A program made the position numbers and the translations under genes. The notes beneath the pieces were generated by a model. The model ran no database searches. It was not told where the DNA came from and worked only from the letters and a program-made list of their open reading frames with translations. 64,000 nt of DNA from the NCBI RefSeq assembly GCF_002934265.1, contig NZ_PTIX01000016.1:62001-126000 (forward strand), read 5' to 3'. This document shows positions 44,627 to 53,044 of the stretch, piece after piece. Numbering within the stretch: position 1 is the stretch's first letter; each line of letters opens with the position of its first letter. Source of the stretch: Actinokineospora auranticolor (GTDB lineage: Bacteria > Actinomycetota > Actinomycetes > Mycobacteriales > Pseudonocardiaceae).

Positions 44627-46090
44627 CTAGGCCACGACGCGGATGGTCTTGAGTTCGGGGTCCACCGAGTCCGGGATGACCATCCCCGCCGTGACTCCGG
44701 TGAGCAGGTAGTCGAGGGCGTGTTGCTCGATGCGTTCGCCGGGGAGCAGGACGGGGATGCCGGGTGGGTAGGGGGTGACCTGTTCGGCGCAGATCCGGCC
44801 GACGGCTTCGCGGGCGGGCACGTCCCGGGTGTCGGCGAAGAAGGCGTCGCGGGGGAGCATGACCGTGTCGAGTTCGAGGTCTCCCAGGTCCGGCAGCGCC
44901 ACCTGAGGTGGTGTGGGCAGGGCCTTCGCGGTCTTGGCGAGGGCGGTCAGGCCGTCGATGAGGATGGTGGTGGTGTGGGTGGTGTCGGCGATGCTGAGTT
45001 GGGCTTCGACGCGGCGGTGGTCGGAGAGCCCGACGTCGATGGCGTGGTGGGCGCGCAGCCAGTCGGCGGCCTGGTAGCCGGAGATGCCGAGGTCGGAGAC
45101 GTCGATGAGGATCTTGAGCGGGTCGAGTTCGTGGGAGGCCTCGACACCGATCAGTTCGTCGCGGAGCACGTGCGGGCCGGGGATGTCCTCGATGGCGGCG
45201 CGCACGGTGTCGGCGAGGTCGAGGGCGCCGGTGAGCAGCCGGTGCCCGTGCTGGACCATCTGGCGGCGCCAGCCGTCCATGGCGGCGTAGACGAGGGTGT
45301 TGGGGCTGGTGGTGGCGAGCATGTCCGCGCAGGCCCGCAGGTGTGCGGGGTCGACGAGGTCGCCCTGCAGGTGGAACACCGAGCCCTGCTCCAGTCCGGC
45401 GCCCATCTTGTGGACGCTGACCACGCACAGGTCCGCGCCCGCGTCCATCGCCCAGGTGGGGAGCTGTTCGTGGAAGGGCAGGTGCGCTCCCCACGCCTCG
45501 TCCACCACCAGCGGCAGCCCGCGCTGGTGGCACAGTTCGGCTATCGCGGTGATGTCCGCGCACGTGCCGTACGGGGTGGGGCTGGTGATCAACACCCCCG
45601 CGACGTCACCGTCGCGGTCCAACGCCTCGGCCACCGCGTCGGGCGAGGGTGGGTGGGCCAGGTGCAGGTCGGGGTCGTAGCGCGGGTGCACCCAGGTCGG
45701 TCGCAGCCCGGAGAGCACCAGGCCGGAGACGACCGATTTGTGCACGTCGCGGCTGACCAGGATGCGGCCGTGCCGCCCGGCGACCGCGAGCACCGCGCTC
45801 TTGACCGACAGCGAGCTGCCGCAGGTGGAGAAGAAGGCGTGTTCGGCGCCCACTGCGTCGGCCATCAGCCGTTGTGCGCGTTCGATCACCTTGCCGGAGG
45901 AGGAGCGGTCGTCGAGTCCGCCGGTGGCCAGCAGGTCGTTGCGGAACACGTCCTCACCCAGCACCGCTCGCACCCGCGGGTCGGCGCCCCGGCCGTGCTT
46001 GTGCCCCGGTGGCGTGAAGGGCGTGTGGCCGCGGGCGTGGTAGCCGGCCAGGGCGTCGAGGACGGGTGCCTCGTCGTGGTTCACGGACAT
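44627..46090 (-). CDS. PLP-dependent Orn/Lys/Arg decarboxylase-type protein
   Basis: The 487-residue protein belongs to the aspartate-aminotransferase-fold Orn/Lys/Arg decarboxylase family. GHTPFTPPGHKHG at the start, FFSTCGSSLSVKSAVLAV, VVDEAWGAHLPFH and the PLP lysine Lys228 in SVHKMGAG are all present. The C-terminal small domain (EAVGRICAEQVTPYPPGIPVLLPGE) is typical. It probably decarboxylates arginine, lysine or ornithine to a polyamine precursor; which one is not evident. It lies 7 bases downstream of the SDR gene in one leftward operon. The length fits the short, single-ring members such as Bacillus SpeA. Confidence 0.88.
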   Translation of the reverse strand: MSVNHDEAPVLDALAGYHARGHTPFTPPGHKHGRGADPRVRAVLGEDVFRNDLLATGGLDDRSSSGKVIERAQRLMADAVGAEHAFFSTCGSSLSVKSAVLAVAGRHGRILVSRDVHKSVVSGLVLSGLRPTWVHPRYDPDLHLAHPPSPDAVAEALDRDGDVAGVLITSPTPYGTCADITAIAELCHQRGLPLVVDEAWGAHLPFHEQLPTWAMDAGADLCVVSVHKMGAGLEQGSVFHLQGDLVDPAHLRACADMLATTSPNTLVYAAMDGWRRQMVQHGHRLLTGALDLADTVRAAIEDIPGPHVLRDELIGVEASHELDPLKILIDVSDLGISGYQAADWLRAHHAIDVGLSDHRRVEAQLSIADTTHTTTILIDGLTALAKTAKALPTPPQVALPDLGDLELDTVMLPRDAFFADTRDVPAREAVGRICAEQVTPYPPGIPVLLPGERIEQHALDYLLTGVTAGMVIPDSVDPELKTIRVVA

Positions 46091-46097
46091 GCCCCTT

Positions 46098-46991
46098 TCA
46101 GGAGATCGGTGAGCCGCCGGTGACGCCGACGACCTCGCCGGTGGTGTAGCTCGATTCCTGGGAGGCGAGGAAGACGTAGGCGGGCGCGAGTTCGGCGGGT
46201 TGAGCGGGCCTGCCCAGCGGTGCTTGCGCGCCGAAGGACTCCACCTTGTCCGGTGGCATCGTGGCGGGGATCAGCGGTGTCCACACTGGACCGGGGGCGA
46301 CGGAGTTGACCCGTACGCCGCGGTCGATCAGGTTCAGCGCGAGGCCCTTGGTGAAGTTGACGATCGCGGCCTTCGAGGCGGCGTAGTCCAGCAGGTGCGG
46401 TGAGGGCTGGTACGCCTGGATCGAGGAACTGGTGATGATCGACGCGCCCGGGCTCAGGTGTGGTAGGGCGGCCTTGCACAGCCAGAACATGGCGTAGACG
46501 TTGGTCTTGAGCACGCGGTCGAACTGCGCGCTGTCGATCTCGGCGAGGCCGCCGTCTTGCGACATCTGGTAGGCGGCGTTGCTGACCAGCACGTCGATCC
46601 GCCCGAACGCGGCCACAGCGGCGTCGATCACCCGCGCGCAGGCGGCCTCGTCGGTCAGGTCGGCGACCTCGATCTCGCCGCGCCTGCCCGCCTCCCGCAC
46701 GAGTCCGATGGTGGTCTCGGCGTCCTCGCGTTCCTTGGGCAGGCAGGTGATGAGCACGTCCGCGCCCTCCCTGGCGAAGGCCAAGGCCACCGCGCGCCCG
46801 ATCCCGGAGTCGCCGCCGGTGATCACGGTCGCGGCGTCGGTCAGCCGCCCGGAGCCCCGGTAGGTGTGCTCCCCGTGGTCGGGCTCGGAGTCCATCTGCC
46901 GTGTGGGGCCCGGGTGCTCGACGTCGTCGGCTGACTCGACCGGGCCGGGGTACTGGCGGCGCGGGTCCTGGCGGGTCGTCTGGTCCGGCAT
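46098..46991 (-). CDS. Short-chain dehydrogenase/reductase, YghA type
   Basis: This 297-residue SDR has an extended N-terminus (PDQTTRQDPRRQYPGP) typical of the YghA/general-stress group. It carries the cofactor motif TGGDSGIGRAVA, NAAY, and the catalytic Ser-Tyr-Lys in ITSSSIQAYQ and YAASKAA. It reduces or oxidises an alcohol/aldehyde using NAD(P)H; homologues respond to general stress. ATG 46991 follows GGGAG, and the upstream codons are not gene-like. It heads the operon with the decarboxylase and is divergent from the epimerase gene across 105 bases. Confidence 0.9.
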   Translation of the reverse strand: MPDQTTRQDPRRQYPGPVESADDVEHPGPTRQMDSEPDHGEHTYRGSGRLTDAATVITGGDSGIGRAVALAFAREGADVLITCLPKEREDAETTIGLVREAGRRGEIEVADLTDEAACARVIDAAVAAFGRIDVLVSNAAYQMSQDGGLAEIDSAQFDRVLKTNVYAMFWLCKAALPHLSPGASIITSSSIQAYQPSPHLLDYAASKAAIVNFTKGLALNLIDRGVRVNSVAPGPVWTPLIPATMPPDKVESFGAQAPLGRPAQPAELAPAYVFLASQESSYTTGEVVGVTGGSPIS

Positions 46992-47096
46992 CGCGGCTCC
47001 CGAGTCGCTGGTCCATGTGTACGGGACAGAAGTGCCCAGGAGCGGGAGCGGGAAACCCGAGCGGTTAGCGCGCGCCGCGCACGGGTATGCGAGGAC

Positions 47097-48113
47097 ATGC
47101 GCATAGTGGTCGTGGGTGGAAGCGGCAACGTGGGGACCGCGGTTCTCCGGGCGGCCCGAGCTGCCGGGCACACCGCGGTCGGGGTGTCACGGCGGCCCCC
47201 ACGGGCTGGTGCGCCTTACGACGGCGTTGACTGGCACTCCATCGACATCAGCGGCGCGGACGCGTCCACGAGGCTGTTTGAGGTGTTCGACGGGGCCGAT
47301 GCGGTGGTCCACGCCGCGTGGGCGGTCCAGCCGAGCCACGACCAGGACTACCTGCGGTCGGTGAACGTGACCGGTAGCCGCGCGGTGTTCGACGCTGTCA
47401 CCGACTCGGGTGTCACACGGCTGGTGTACCTGTCTTCGGTCGGGGCGTACGCGGCCCGCCGGTCGATGAGCCGAGTGGACGAGAGCCACCCCGTGACGGG
47501 GGTGCCGAGTTCCTCCTACAGCAACCACAAGGCCGAGGTGGAGTCGATCCTCGACGCGTTCGAGGCAGACCACCCGGACGTGTCCGTGGCGAGGTTGCGG
47601 CCCGGGCTCATCCTGCAACGCGACGCGGCCAGCGAGATCCGCCGCTACTTCATCGGTGCCCTGATCCCACGTCCACTGTGGAAGGTCGCACGCGACGGCA
47701 GGTTGCCGGTGCTGCCCCTCCCGCGTGGCCTGGTGCTTCAGTTCGTGCACTCGCCCGACGTGGCCGCTGCGGTCCTCGCGGCGGCGGAACGGGGCTACCG
47801 GGGCGCGGTGAACCTCGCGGCCGACCCCGTGCTCGACGCGCGGGACCTCGCCGCGGTCCTGGGCGGACGCGTGGTCGAACTCCCCGCGCGGGTCGTGCGC
47901 GCCGCGGTCGCCGCGGCGTGGCGGGCCCGGGTGGTGCCCACTTCGCCCGGGTGGCTCGACCTCGCCCTGTCCGTGCCCCTCCTGCGCACCGACCGCGCCA
48001 AGTCCGAACTCGACTGGGCACCGACGACCGACAGCCACGACACGCTGCGCGCGCTGCTCGACGGACTCGCCTCGCGCGCGGGCATCGAATCCAGCCCGGT
48101 TCTGCACCCCTGA
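47097..48113 (+). CDS. NAD-dependent epimerase/dehydratase-family protein
   Basis: The 338-residue extended SDR starts with the Rossmann motif VVVGGSGNVGTAVL and keeps the YxxxK catalytic pair in SSYSNHK, preceded by the Ser in YLSSVGAYA. The C-terminal substrate domain (WKVARDGRLPVLPLPRGLVLQFVHSPDVA) is close to the sugar-epimerase/hydroxysteroid-dehydrogenase-like group. Its substrate is unknown. ATG 47097 lies shortly after the divergent SDR. It is followed 17 bases later by the alcohol dehydrogenase, so the two are likely co-transcribed. Confidence 0.9.
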   Translation: MRIVVVGGSGNVGTAVLRAARAAGHTAVGVSRRPPRAGAPYDGVDWHSIDISGADASTRLFEVFDGADAVVHAAWAVQPSHDQDYLRSVNVTGSRAVFDAVTDSGVTRLVYLSSVGAYAARRSMSRVDESHPVTGVPSSSYSNHKAEVESILDAFEADHPDVSVARLRPGLILQRDAASEIRRYFIGALIPRPLWKVARDGRLPVLPLPRGLVLQFVHSPDVAAAVLAAAERGYRGAVNLAADPVLDARDLAAVLGGRVVELPARVVRAAVAAAWRARVVPTSPGWLDLALSVPLLRTDRAKSELDWAPTTDSHDTLRALLDGLASRAGIESSPVLHP

Positions 48114-48130
48114 CCCGAAAGGCATTCCCG

Positions 48131-49315
48131 GTGAAAGCCCTGACCTGGCACGGAAAACGCGACGTCCGCGTCGACACCCACCCCGACCCGGTCATCCAGG
48201 ACCCGACCGACACCATCATCCGCGTCACCTCCACCGGGCTCTGCGGATCCGATCTGCACCTCTACGAGGTCTTCGGGCCGTTCCTCACCGAGGGAGACAT
48301 CCTCGGCCACGAACCCATGGGCGTGGTGGAGGAAGTCGGGGCGGAGGTGACCTCGCTCAAGGTCGGCGACCGCGTCGTGGTCCCGTTCAACATCTCCTGC
48401 GGCGACTGCTACATGTGCGGGCAAGGGCTGCACTCGCAGTGCGAAACGACGCAGGTCCGCGAGCAGGGCATGGGCGCGTCGCTGTTCGGCTACACCAAGC
48501 TCTACGGCGGCGTTCCCGGCGGGCAGGCCGAGTTCCTGCGCGTGCCCTTCGCCGACCGCCTACCCGTCAAGGTCCCGGAAGGGCCCGCGGATACCCGGTT
48601 CCTGTTCCTGTCCGACGTGCTGCCGACCGCGTGGCAGGGCGTCGAGTACGCCGACGTCCAGCCCGGCGGCACCCTGGCCGTGATCGGGCTTGGCCCCATC
48701 GGGGAGATGTGCGCCCGCGTCGCGCAGCACCGCGGGGTCGAGAAGGTGATCGGCATCGACCTGGTCGACGAACGCCTCGCCCGCGCCGCCGAGCGCGGGG
48801 TGACCACACTGGACCTGCGTGAACACGGTGCCGACCTCGCCGACGCGGTCCGCGAACTCACCGACGGCCGGGGCGCCGACTCCGTCATCGACGCCGTCGG
48901 CCTCGAAGCCCACGGCGCGCCCGTCGCCTCCCTCGCCCAACGCGCCGTCGGACTCCTGCCCGACGCCGCCGCCGAGAAGATCATGCGCACCGCGGGCATC
49001 GACCGGCTCTCCGCCCTGCGCCTGGCCATCGACATCGTCCGCCGCGGCGGCACCATCTCCCTCGTCGGCGTCTACGGCGGCATGAGCGACCCGCTGCCCA
49101 TGCTCACCCTCTTCGACAAGCAGATCCAGCTCCGCATGGGCCAGGCCAACGTCCACCGCTGGGTCCCCGACATCCTGCCCCTGCTCACCGACGACGACCC
49201 CCTCGGCGTCGACACCTTCGCCACCCACACCCTCCCGCTCACCGACGCCCCCGAGGCGTACTCCATGTTCCAGCGCAAGGAAAACGGCGCCATCAAGGTC
49301 GTCTTCACTCCCTGA
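48131..49315 (+). CDS. Zinc-dependent alcohol dehydrogenase, glutathione-independent formaldehyde dehydrogenase type
   Basis: The 394-residue MDR enzyme carries the catalytic zinc ligands (GLCGSDLH and GHEP), the structural zinc Cys cluster (CGDCYMCGQGLHSQC), and the NAD-binding motif IGLGPIGEM. The insertion KLYGGVPGGQAEFLRVPFAD and the length place it in the FdhA-like group, which acts on aldehydes or alcohols without glutathione. It starts at GTG 48131, chosen because the preceding bases encode the end of the epimerase in another frame. It is probably expressed under stress with the neighbouring oxidoreductases. Confidence 0.92.
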   Translation: MKALTWHGKRDVRVDTHPDPVIQDPTDTIIRVTSTGLCGSDLHLYEVFGPFLTEGDILGHEPMGVVEEVGAEVTSLKVGDRVVVPFNISCGDCYMCGQGLHSQCETTQVREQGMGASLFGYTKLYGGVPGGQAEFLRVPFADRLPVKVPEGPADTRFLFLSDVLPTAWQGVEYADVQPGGTLAVIGLGPIGEMCARVAQHRGVEKVIGIDLVDERLARAAERGVTTLDLREHGADLADAVRELTDGRGADSVIDAVGLEAHGAPVASLAQRAVGLLPDAAAEKIMRTAGIDRLSALRLAIDIVRRGGTISLVGVYGGMSDPLPMLTLFDKQIQLRMGQANVHRWVPDILPLLTDDDPLGVDTFATHTLPLTDAPEAYSMFQRKENGAIKVVFTP

Positions 49316-49502
49316 CACCATCCGCCGAGTGCGACCGGTCCCGCCGCCGCGGTGCCGGGCAGGTGCACGGCACGCTCCACGACCTCGGATCAGGCGCCCA
49401 ACGGCGCGCCGAGATCGAGGACGACACCGTCCGCATCGGCCCGTTGTCGAATACGCGTCGCGGTACGGGTCGCCACGGGTGTTCAGGTCGTCCGCAGCCT
49501 GA

Positions 49503-51326
49503 TCAGGTGGTCGGTGGCGGGATGTGGACGGCGATGAGGGCGATGTCGTCCTCGGGTGCGGTGCCGCCGAGGCGGGCGACGAGGGTGTCGAGCAGGGTGG
49601 GCATGGTGCCGGTGTGGCCGGCGAGCAGGTGGAGGGTGTGGGTGGTGGCGTCGTCGATGTCGTGGCCGCGGCGGTCGGTGAGACCGTCGGTGTAGAGCAG
49701 CAGGGTCGACCCGGGCGGCAGGACTGTGTGGTGGTCGGTTCGGGCGGGCGTGGGCAGGTCGGGGTGGATGATCCTGCCGGAGTGTTGGAGCTGGGTGACG
49801 CGGCCGGACGGGCACCGGAGGAGAGGGCTGGGGTGTCCGACGTTGGTCCAGGTGAGGTCCCAGCCGCGGTCTGGGCGTGGGCGCAGGTGGCAGTGCACGA
49901 GGCTGCCGCTGGCGCGCAGGTCGAGTGCCTGGTTGGCGTTCTCGACCGCGGTGACGGTGGTGGCGGGGCCCGCGCCGGGGTGGTCGAGGTCGGCTTGGCG
50001 GATCATGCTGCGGAGCTGGCCCATGAGGGTGGCGGCGTGGATGTCGTGGCCGGTGATGTCACCGATGGTCACGGCCAGCCCGGCCGGGAGTGTGGTGGTG
50101 GCGGGCAGGGGGTAGGCGTCGTACCAGTCGCCGCCGACGAGTTCGTCGGTGGTGGCGGGGCGGTAGAGGGCGGCGGTCTCGATGCCCTCGGTGGTGGGGA
50201 GGTCGGTGAGCATGGCCTGTTGGAGCTGGTGGGCGGTGCTGACCCGGTCGTCGAGGAAGCGGGCGCGCTCGACGGCGCGGGCGGTGTACCCGGCCAGCGC
50301 GGTGACGACGGAGCGTTCGAGCAGGTCGAGTTCGTGTGGGGTGTCCCAGCACACGGCCAGGGCGCCCAGTGGGCCGCGGGTGCCGGGCAGGGGGACGCAG
50401 ATCGCGGTGCGGAGGTTCATCTCCTCGAACGCGGCGACCACCTCGGCGGGGTAGCCCCCGTCGACGAGGCCGGCGGTGTCCTGGATGACGACGGTGGCGT
50501 TGTCGCGGATGGCGCGCGCGGTCGGCCAGTTGTCATCGAGGTCGTAGCTCTCGTAGACCGCTTCGACCGGAACCGTGCCGGTGTGGTCGACCACCCGGCG
50601 CAGCCTCCTGCCCTCCACGAGCACCAGGCCGACGTAGCTGGGCTTGAGGTCGCTGGTGACGAGGTCGCGGACGCGGTCGCGCACCTTGACCAGGCCGGTG
50701 GTGTCGGCGAGGTCGTCGGCGGCTCGCAGCAGCAGTTCCGAGCGGGTCAGGGCGGCTCTGACCTGAGCGGCGTACTCGTCGGCGCGGCGGTGGGCCTGCT
50801 CGGCCCGGTGGGACACGATCCGCAGCCGCAGCTCGGCGGCGCACGCGGCGGCCAGGTCCGCCAAGTCCCGCAGTTGGGCCTCGGTCCAGCTGCGGGGTGA
50901 GGTGTCGATCGCGCACAGTGACCCCAGCACGTGACCGTCGACATCGACCAGCGGCATCCCCGCGTAGGCGGCGACACCGAGGTCGTCGATCGCGGGGTTG
51001 GCGCACCAGTGGTCGTCGGCGCGGGTGTCGGGCAGGACCAGGGGCTCGCCGGAGAGCACGACCTGGCTGCACAGCGAGTGCGACAACGGCGTCGACCGGG
51101 CCGTCGCCCACGGGTCGTCCAGCCCCACCATGCCGGGGAACATCTGGCGGTCCGCCTCGACCAGCGACACCAACGCCACGGGGGTGCCGACCACGCTCGC
51201 CACCAAGCGCGCGAACCGCTCCATCCCGAGATCCGACATCTCGGACAGCCCGGTGTCGCGCAGCGCCGCCAGCCTGGCCGGGTCGGCCAACCCGCCTCGC
51301 GCGGGTACCTCCCGCCTCGTCGACAT
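49503..51326 (-). CDS. GAF-GAF-SpoIIE/PP2C serine phosphatase
   Basis: The 607-residue protein has a first GAF domain (about 25-160: MFPGMVGLDDPWATARSTPLSHS), a short coiled linker, a second GAF domain (about 190-345), and a PP2C-like SpoIIE phosphatase domain (about 370-605). The metal sites are GGDWYDAYPL, DITGHDIHAATLM, TDGLTDR and EDDIAL. Such phosphatases dephosphorylate STAS anti-anti-sigma factors and so free a sigma factor. It is divergent from the RsbW-like and STAS genes at 51.5-52.4 kb, its likely partners. The GAF sensors suggest small-ligand or redox input. ATG 51326 follows GGGAG. Confidence 0.92.
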   Translation of the reverse strand: MSTRREVPARGGLADPARLAALRDTGLSEMSDLGMERFARLVASVVGTPVALVSLVEADRQMFPGMVGLDDPWATARSTPLSHSLCSQVVLSGEPLVLPDTRADDHWCANPAIDDLGVAAYAGMPLVDVDGHVLGSLCAIDTSPRSWTEAQLRDLADLAAACAAELRLRIVSHRAEQAHRRADEYAAQVRAALTRSELLLRAADDLADTTGLVKVRDRVRDLVTSDLKPSYVGLVLVEGRRLRRVVDHTGTVPVEAVYESYDLDDNWPTARAIRDNATVVIQDTAGLVDGGYPAEVVAAFEEMNLRTAICVPLPGTRGPLGALAVCWDTPHELDLLERSVVTALAGYTARAVERARFLDDRVSTAHQLQQAMLTDLPTTEGIETAALYRPATTDELVGGDWYDAYPLPATTTLPAGLAVTIGDITGHDIHAATLMGQLRSMIRQADLDHPGAGPATTVTAVENANQALDLRASGSLVHCHLRPRPDRGWDLTWTNVGHPSPLLRCPSGRVTQLQHSGRIIHPDLPTPARTDHHTVLPPGSTLLLYTDGLTDRRGHDIDDATTHTLHLLAGHTGTMPTLLDTLVARLGGTAPEDDIALIAVHIPPPTT

Positions 51327-51549
51327 CGTCACTCCCACCGGACACGAAACCAGCGCGGAAGCGTAGCCCGCCGACCAGGGCCGCGACAGTGGATGCGAGC
51401 GACGTGACACCGAAGGCGAGAACGTGGGTCTCGTCGTCCGGTGGGGCGGGGCGCCCGGAGCTAGGGTGACGAGGGAGAGCTTGCTGCTCGCCCCACCCAC
51501 GAATGGCCGGGCGACCGAATCGCGAGCGGATGCGGTGGATGCGAAACCG

Positions 51550-51999
51550 ATGACACCCGGCACCACCACACCGCGGACCTCCGCGTTACGCGTCGAGATC
51601 ACCGCGCACATCGACGACATCACCGTCATCCGGGCCGCCCTGCGGGCCTGGCTCACCGCCCGCGACATCGTTGAGGCGCGTCGCGAGGACATCCTCCTGG
51701 CCATCGACGAAGCGATCACCAACAGCATCGAACACGCCTACCGCGACATCGCCCCCGGCCCCGTCACGCTCACCGCGCTGGTGCTCCCCGACGCCACGAG
51801 CGTGCGGGTGTCCATCGCCGACCGCGGCCAGTGGCGCACCCCGACCTCGGAACCGTCCGGGACCCGGGTTCCCCTGAGCGGCCGGGGCCTCAAGATCATC
51901 TACACGATCGCCGACCGCCTGAACATCGACCGCGGCACCCCCACCGCGCCCGGCACCACGACCACCATCGAGTTCAGAGCCGAGACCACCAGACCATGA
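51550..51999 (+). CDS. RsbW/SpoIIAB-type anti-sigma serine kinase
   Basis: This 149-residue protein is a HATPase_c2 (GHKL) kinase. The N box is DEAITNSIEHAY, the G1 box ADRGQW and the G2 box GRGLKIIYTIADR. In partner switching such kinases hold a sigma factor and phosphorylate the STAS antagonist. The following STAS gene overlaps it (ATGA), so the pair is coupled. The start is uncertain; ATG 51550 is chosen because the upstream codons are not conserved-looking and no clear Shine-Dalgarno is visible. Confidence 0.88.
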   Translation: MTPGTTTPRTSALRVEITAHIDDITVIRAALRAWLTARDIVEARREDILLAIDEAITNSIEHAYRDIAPGPVTLTALVLPDATSVRVSIADRGQWRTPTSEPSGTRVPLSGRGLKIIYTIADRLNIDRGTPTAPGTTTTIEFRAETTRP

Positions 52000-52352
52000 A
52001 CCCGCAGCTACCCACCGTCACCGTCGACGGGACGGCGACCTCGATCACCGTCCGGTGCGCGGGCGACATCGACCTCGCCACGGTCGGCGACCTGAACACC
52101 GCCGTGGACCACGCGCTCACCGCGGCGCCCGCGACGCTCGTCATCGATCTCAGCGATGTCCGGTTCCCCGGCTCGTGCGGCCTGGCCACGCTCGCCAGAA
52201 CCGACGAACACTGCCGCGCCAACGAGAACAGGCTCGTCGTCGTCCTGCCGCCCGACAACGCCGCCTACCGCGCGCTCCAGATCACCGGCCTGCTCGACGT
52301 CCTCGACGTCGTCGACACCGTTCCGCATCGTCGACAGCACAACCCGGTCTGA
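51996..52352 (+). CDS. STAS-domain anti-sigma factor antagonist
   Basis: The 118-residue STAS protein has the fold landmarks ITVRCAGDIDLATVGDLNTAV and LVIDLSDVRFPGSCGLATLAR. The phospho-acceptor region reads FPGSCGL instead of the more common DSSGL, so a serine is kept in the first position only. It is the probable partner of the RsbW-type kinase it overlaps and a substrate of the divergent SpoIIE phosphatase. It ends 28 bases from the convergent PRC-barrel gene. Confidence 0.88.
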   Translation: MNPQLPTVTVDGTATSITVRCAGDIDLATVGDLNTAVDHALTAAPATLVIDLSDVRFPGSCGLATLARTDEHCRANENRLVVVLPPDNAAYRALQITGLLDVLDVVDTVPHRRQHNPV

Positions 52353-52380
52353 CCCACTGAGCCGCGCGTACCGCCGCCGC

Positions 52381-52668
52381 TCACGACGCCGCGGGTTCGA
52401 TGTCGTCAGGTCCCCAGCGGACTTCGGTCCACGGGATCTCGCGGACACCGCGGTGGATCACGCGGGCGAGCCGGTTGACGGTCCAGGGTCGTTGGATGCC
52501 GGGTCGTTCGTAGCCGAGGAAGCGGCTGCGGTGGCGGGGTGCGACCAAGACTGCGGTGATGACCGGGGTGCCGTCGGGGCCGGGGGTGGTGAGCAGGTCG
52601 ACAGCCCGGCCGAGGGGACGGCCGTCGTGGTCGTGGACGGTGCGGCCGAGGAGGTCACTGGCGCGCAT
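52381..52668 (-). CDS. PRC-barrel domain protein (small)
   Basis: The 95-residue protein reads as one PRC-barrel: ASDLLGRTVHDHDGRPLGRAVDLL followed by strands with ITAVLVAPRHRSRFLGYE. PRC-barrels bind RNA or protein partners; this one has no other domain. It overlaps the second PRC-barrel gene by 14 bases and closes the Nramp operon. Its role is unknown, perhaps coupling to the transporter. Confidence 0.75.
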   Translation of the reverse strand: MRASDLLGRTVHDHDGRPLGRAVDLLTTPGPDGTPVITAVLVAPRHRSRFLGYERPGIQRPWTVNRLARVIHRGVREIPWTEVRWGPDDIEPAAS

Positions 52669-53044
52669 CGCGGGCTCCGGGGATGCGGGCGATCACGTGG
52701 TCGCGCAGCCAGCGTTCGAGGGGTGGTTCGTCGAGGAGTTCGAGGTCGATGCCCAGGGTGATGGCGCTGCCGACGTCGGTGACGTGGTGGAACGGGACAC
52801 GCAGCGGCACGGGGTCGCGGTCGGTGTGCAGGCGTCGGCCGACGGAGGCCAGCCAGGTGCCGAACCGGCCGTCGATGCGCAGGCCGAGGGCGATCTGCCC
52901 GACGAGCAGGGCGGTGACGGTCGCGGTGCCGTCGAGGTCGATGTGGAGTTCGATGTCGTCGACCTTGCCGACGGGGCGGCCGTGGCGGTCGACGACTTGG
53001 CGGTCGAGGAGGTGGAAGTCGACGCGCAGCGGGTCGGGGGTCAT
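52655..53044 (-). CDS. PRC-barrel-like protein
   Basis: This 129-residue protein has a PRC-like core (DFHLLDRQVVDRHGRPVGKVDDIEL; ALLVGQIALGLRI) and a C-terminal helical tail (LLDEPPLERWLRDHVIARIP). Its ATG overlaps the transporter stop (ATGA), so it is translated with the membrane protein and may sit against its cytosolic face. No enzymatic motif is seen. Confidence 0.72.
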   Translation of the reverse strand: MTPDPLRVDFHLLDRQVVDRHGRPVGKVDDIELHIDLDGTATVTALLVGQIALGLRIDGRFGTWLASVGRRLHTDRDPVPLRVPFHHVTDVGSAITLGIDLELLDEPPLERWLRDHVIARIPGARDARQ

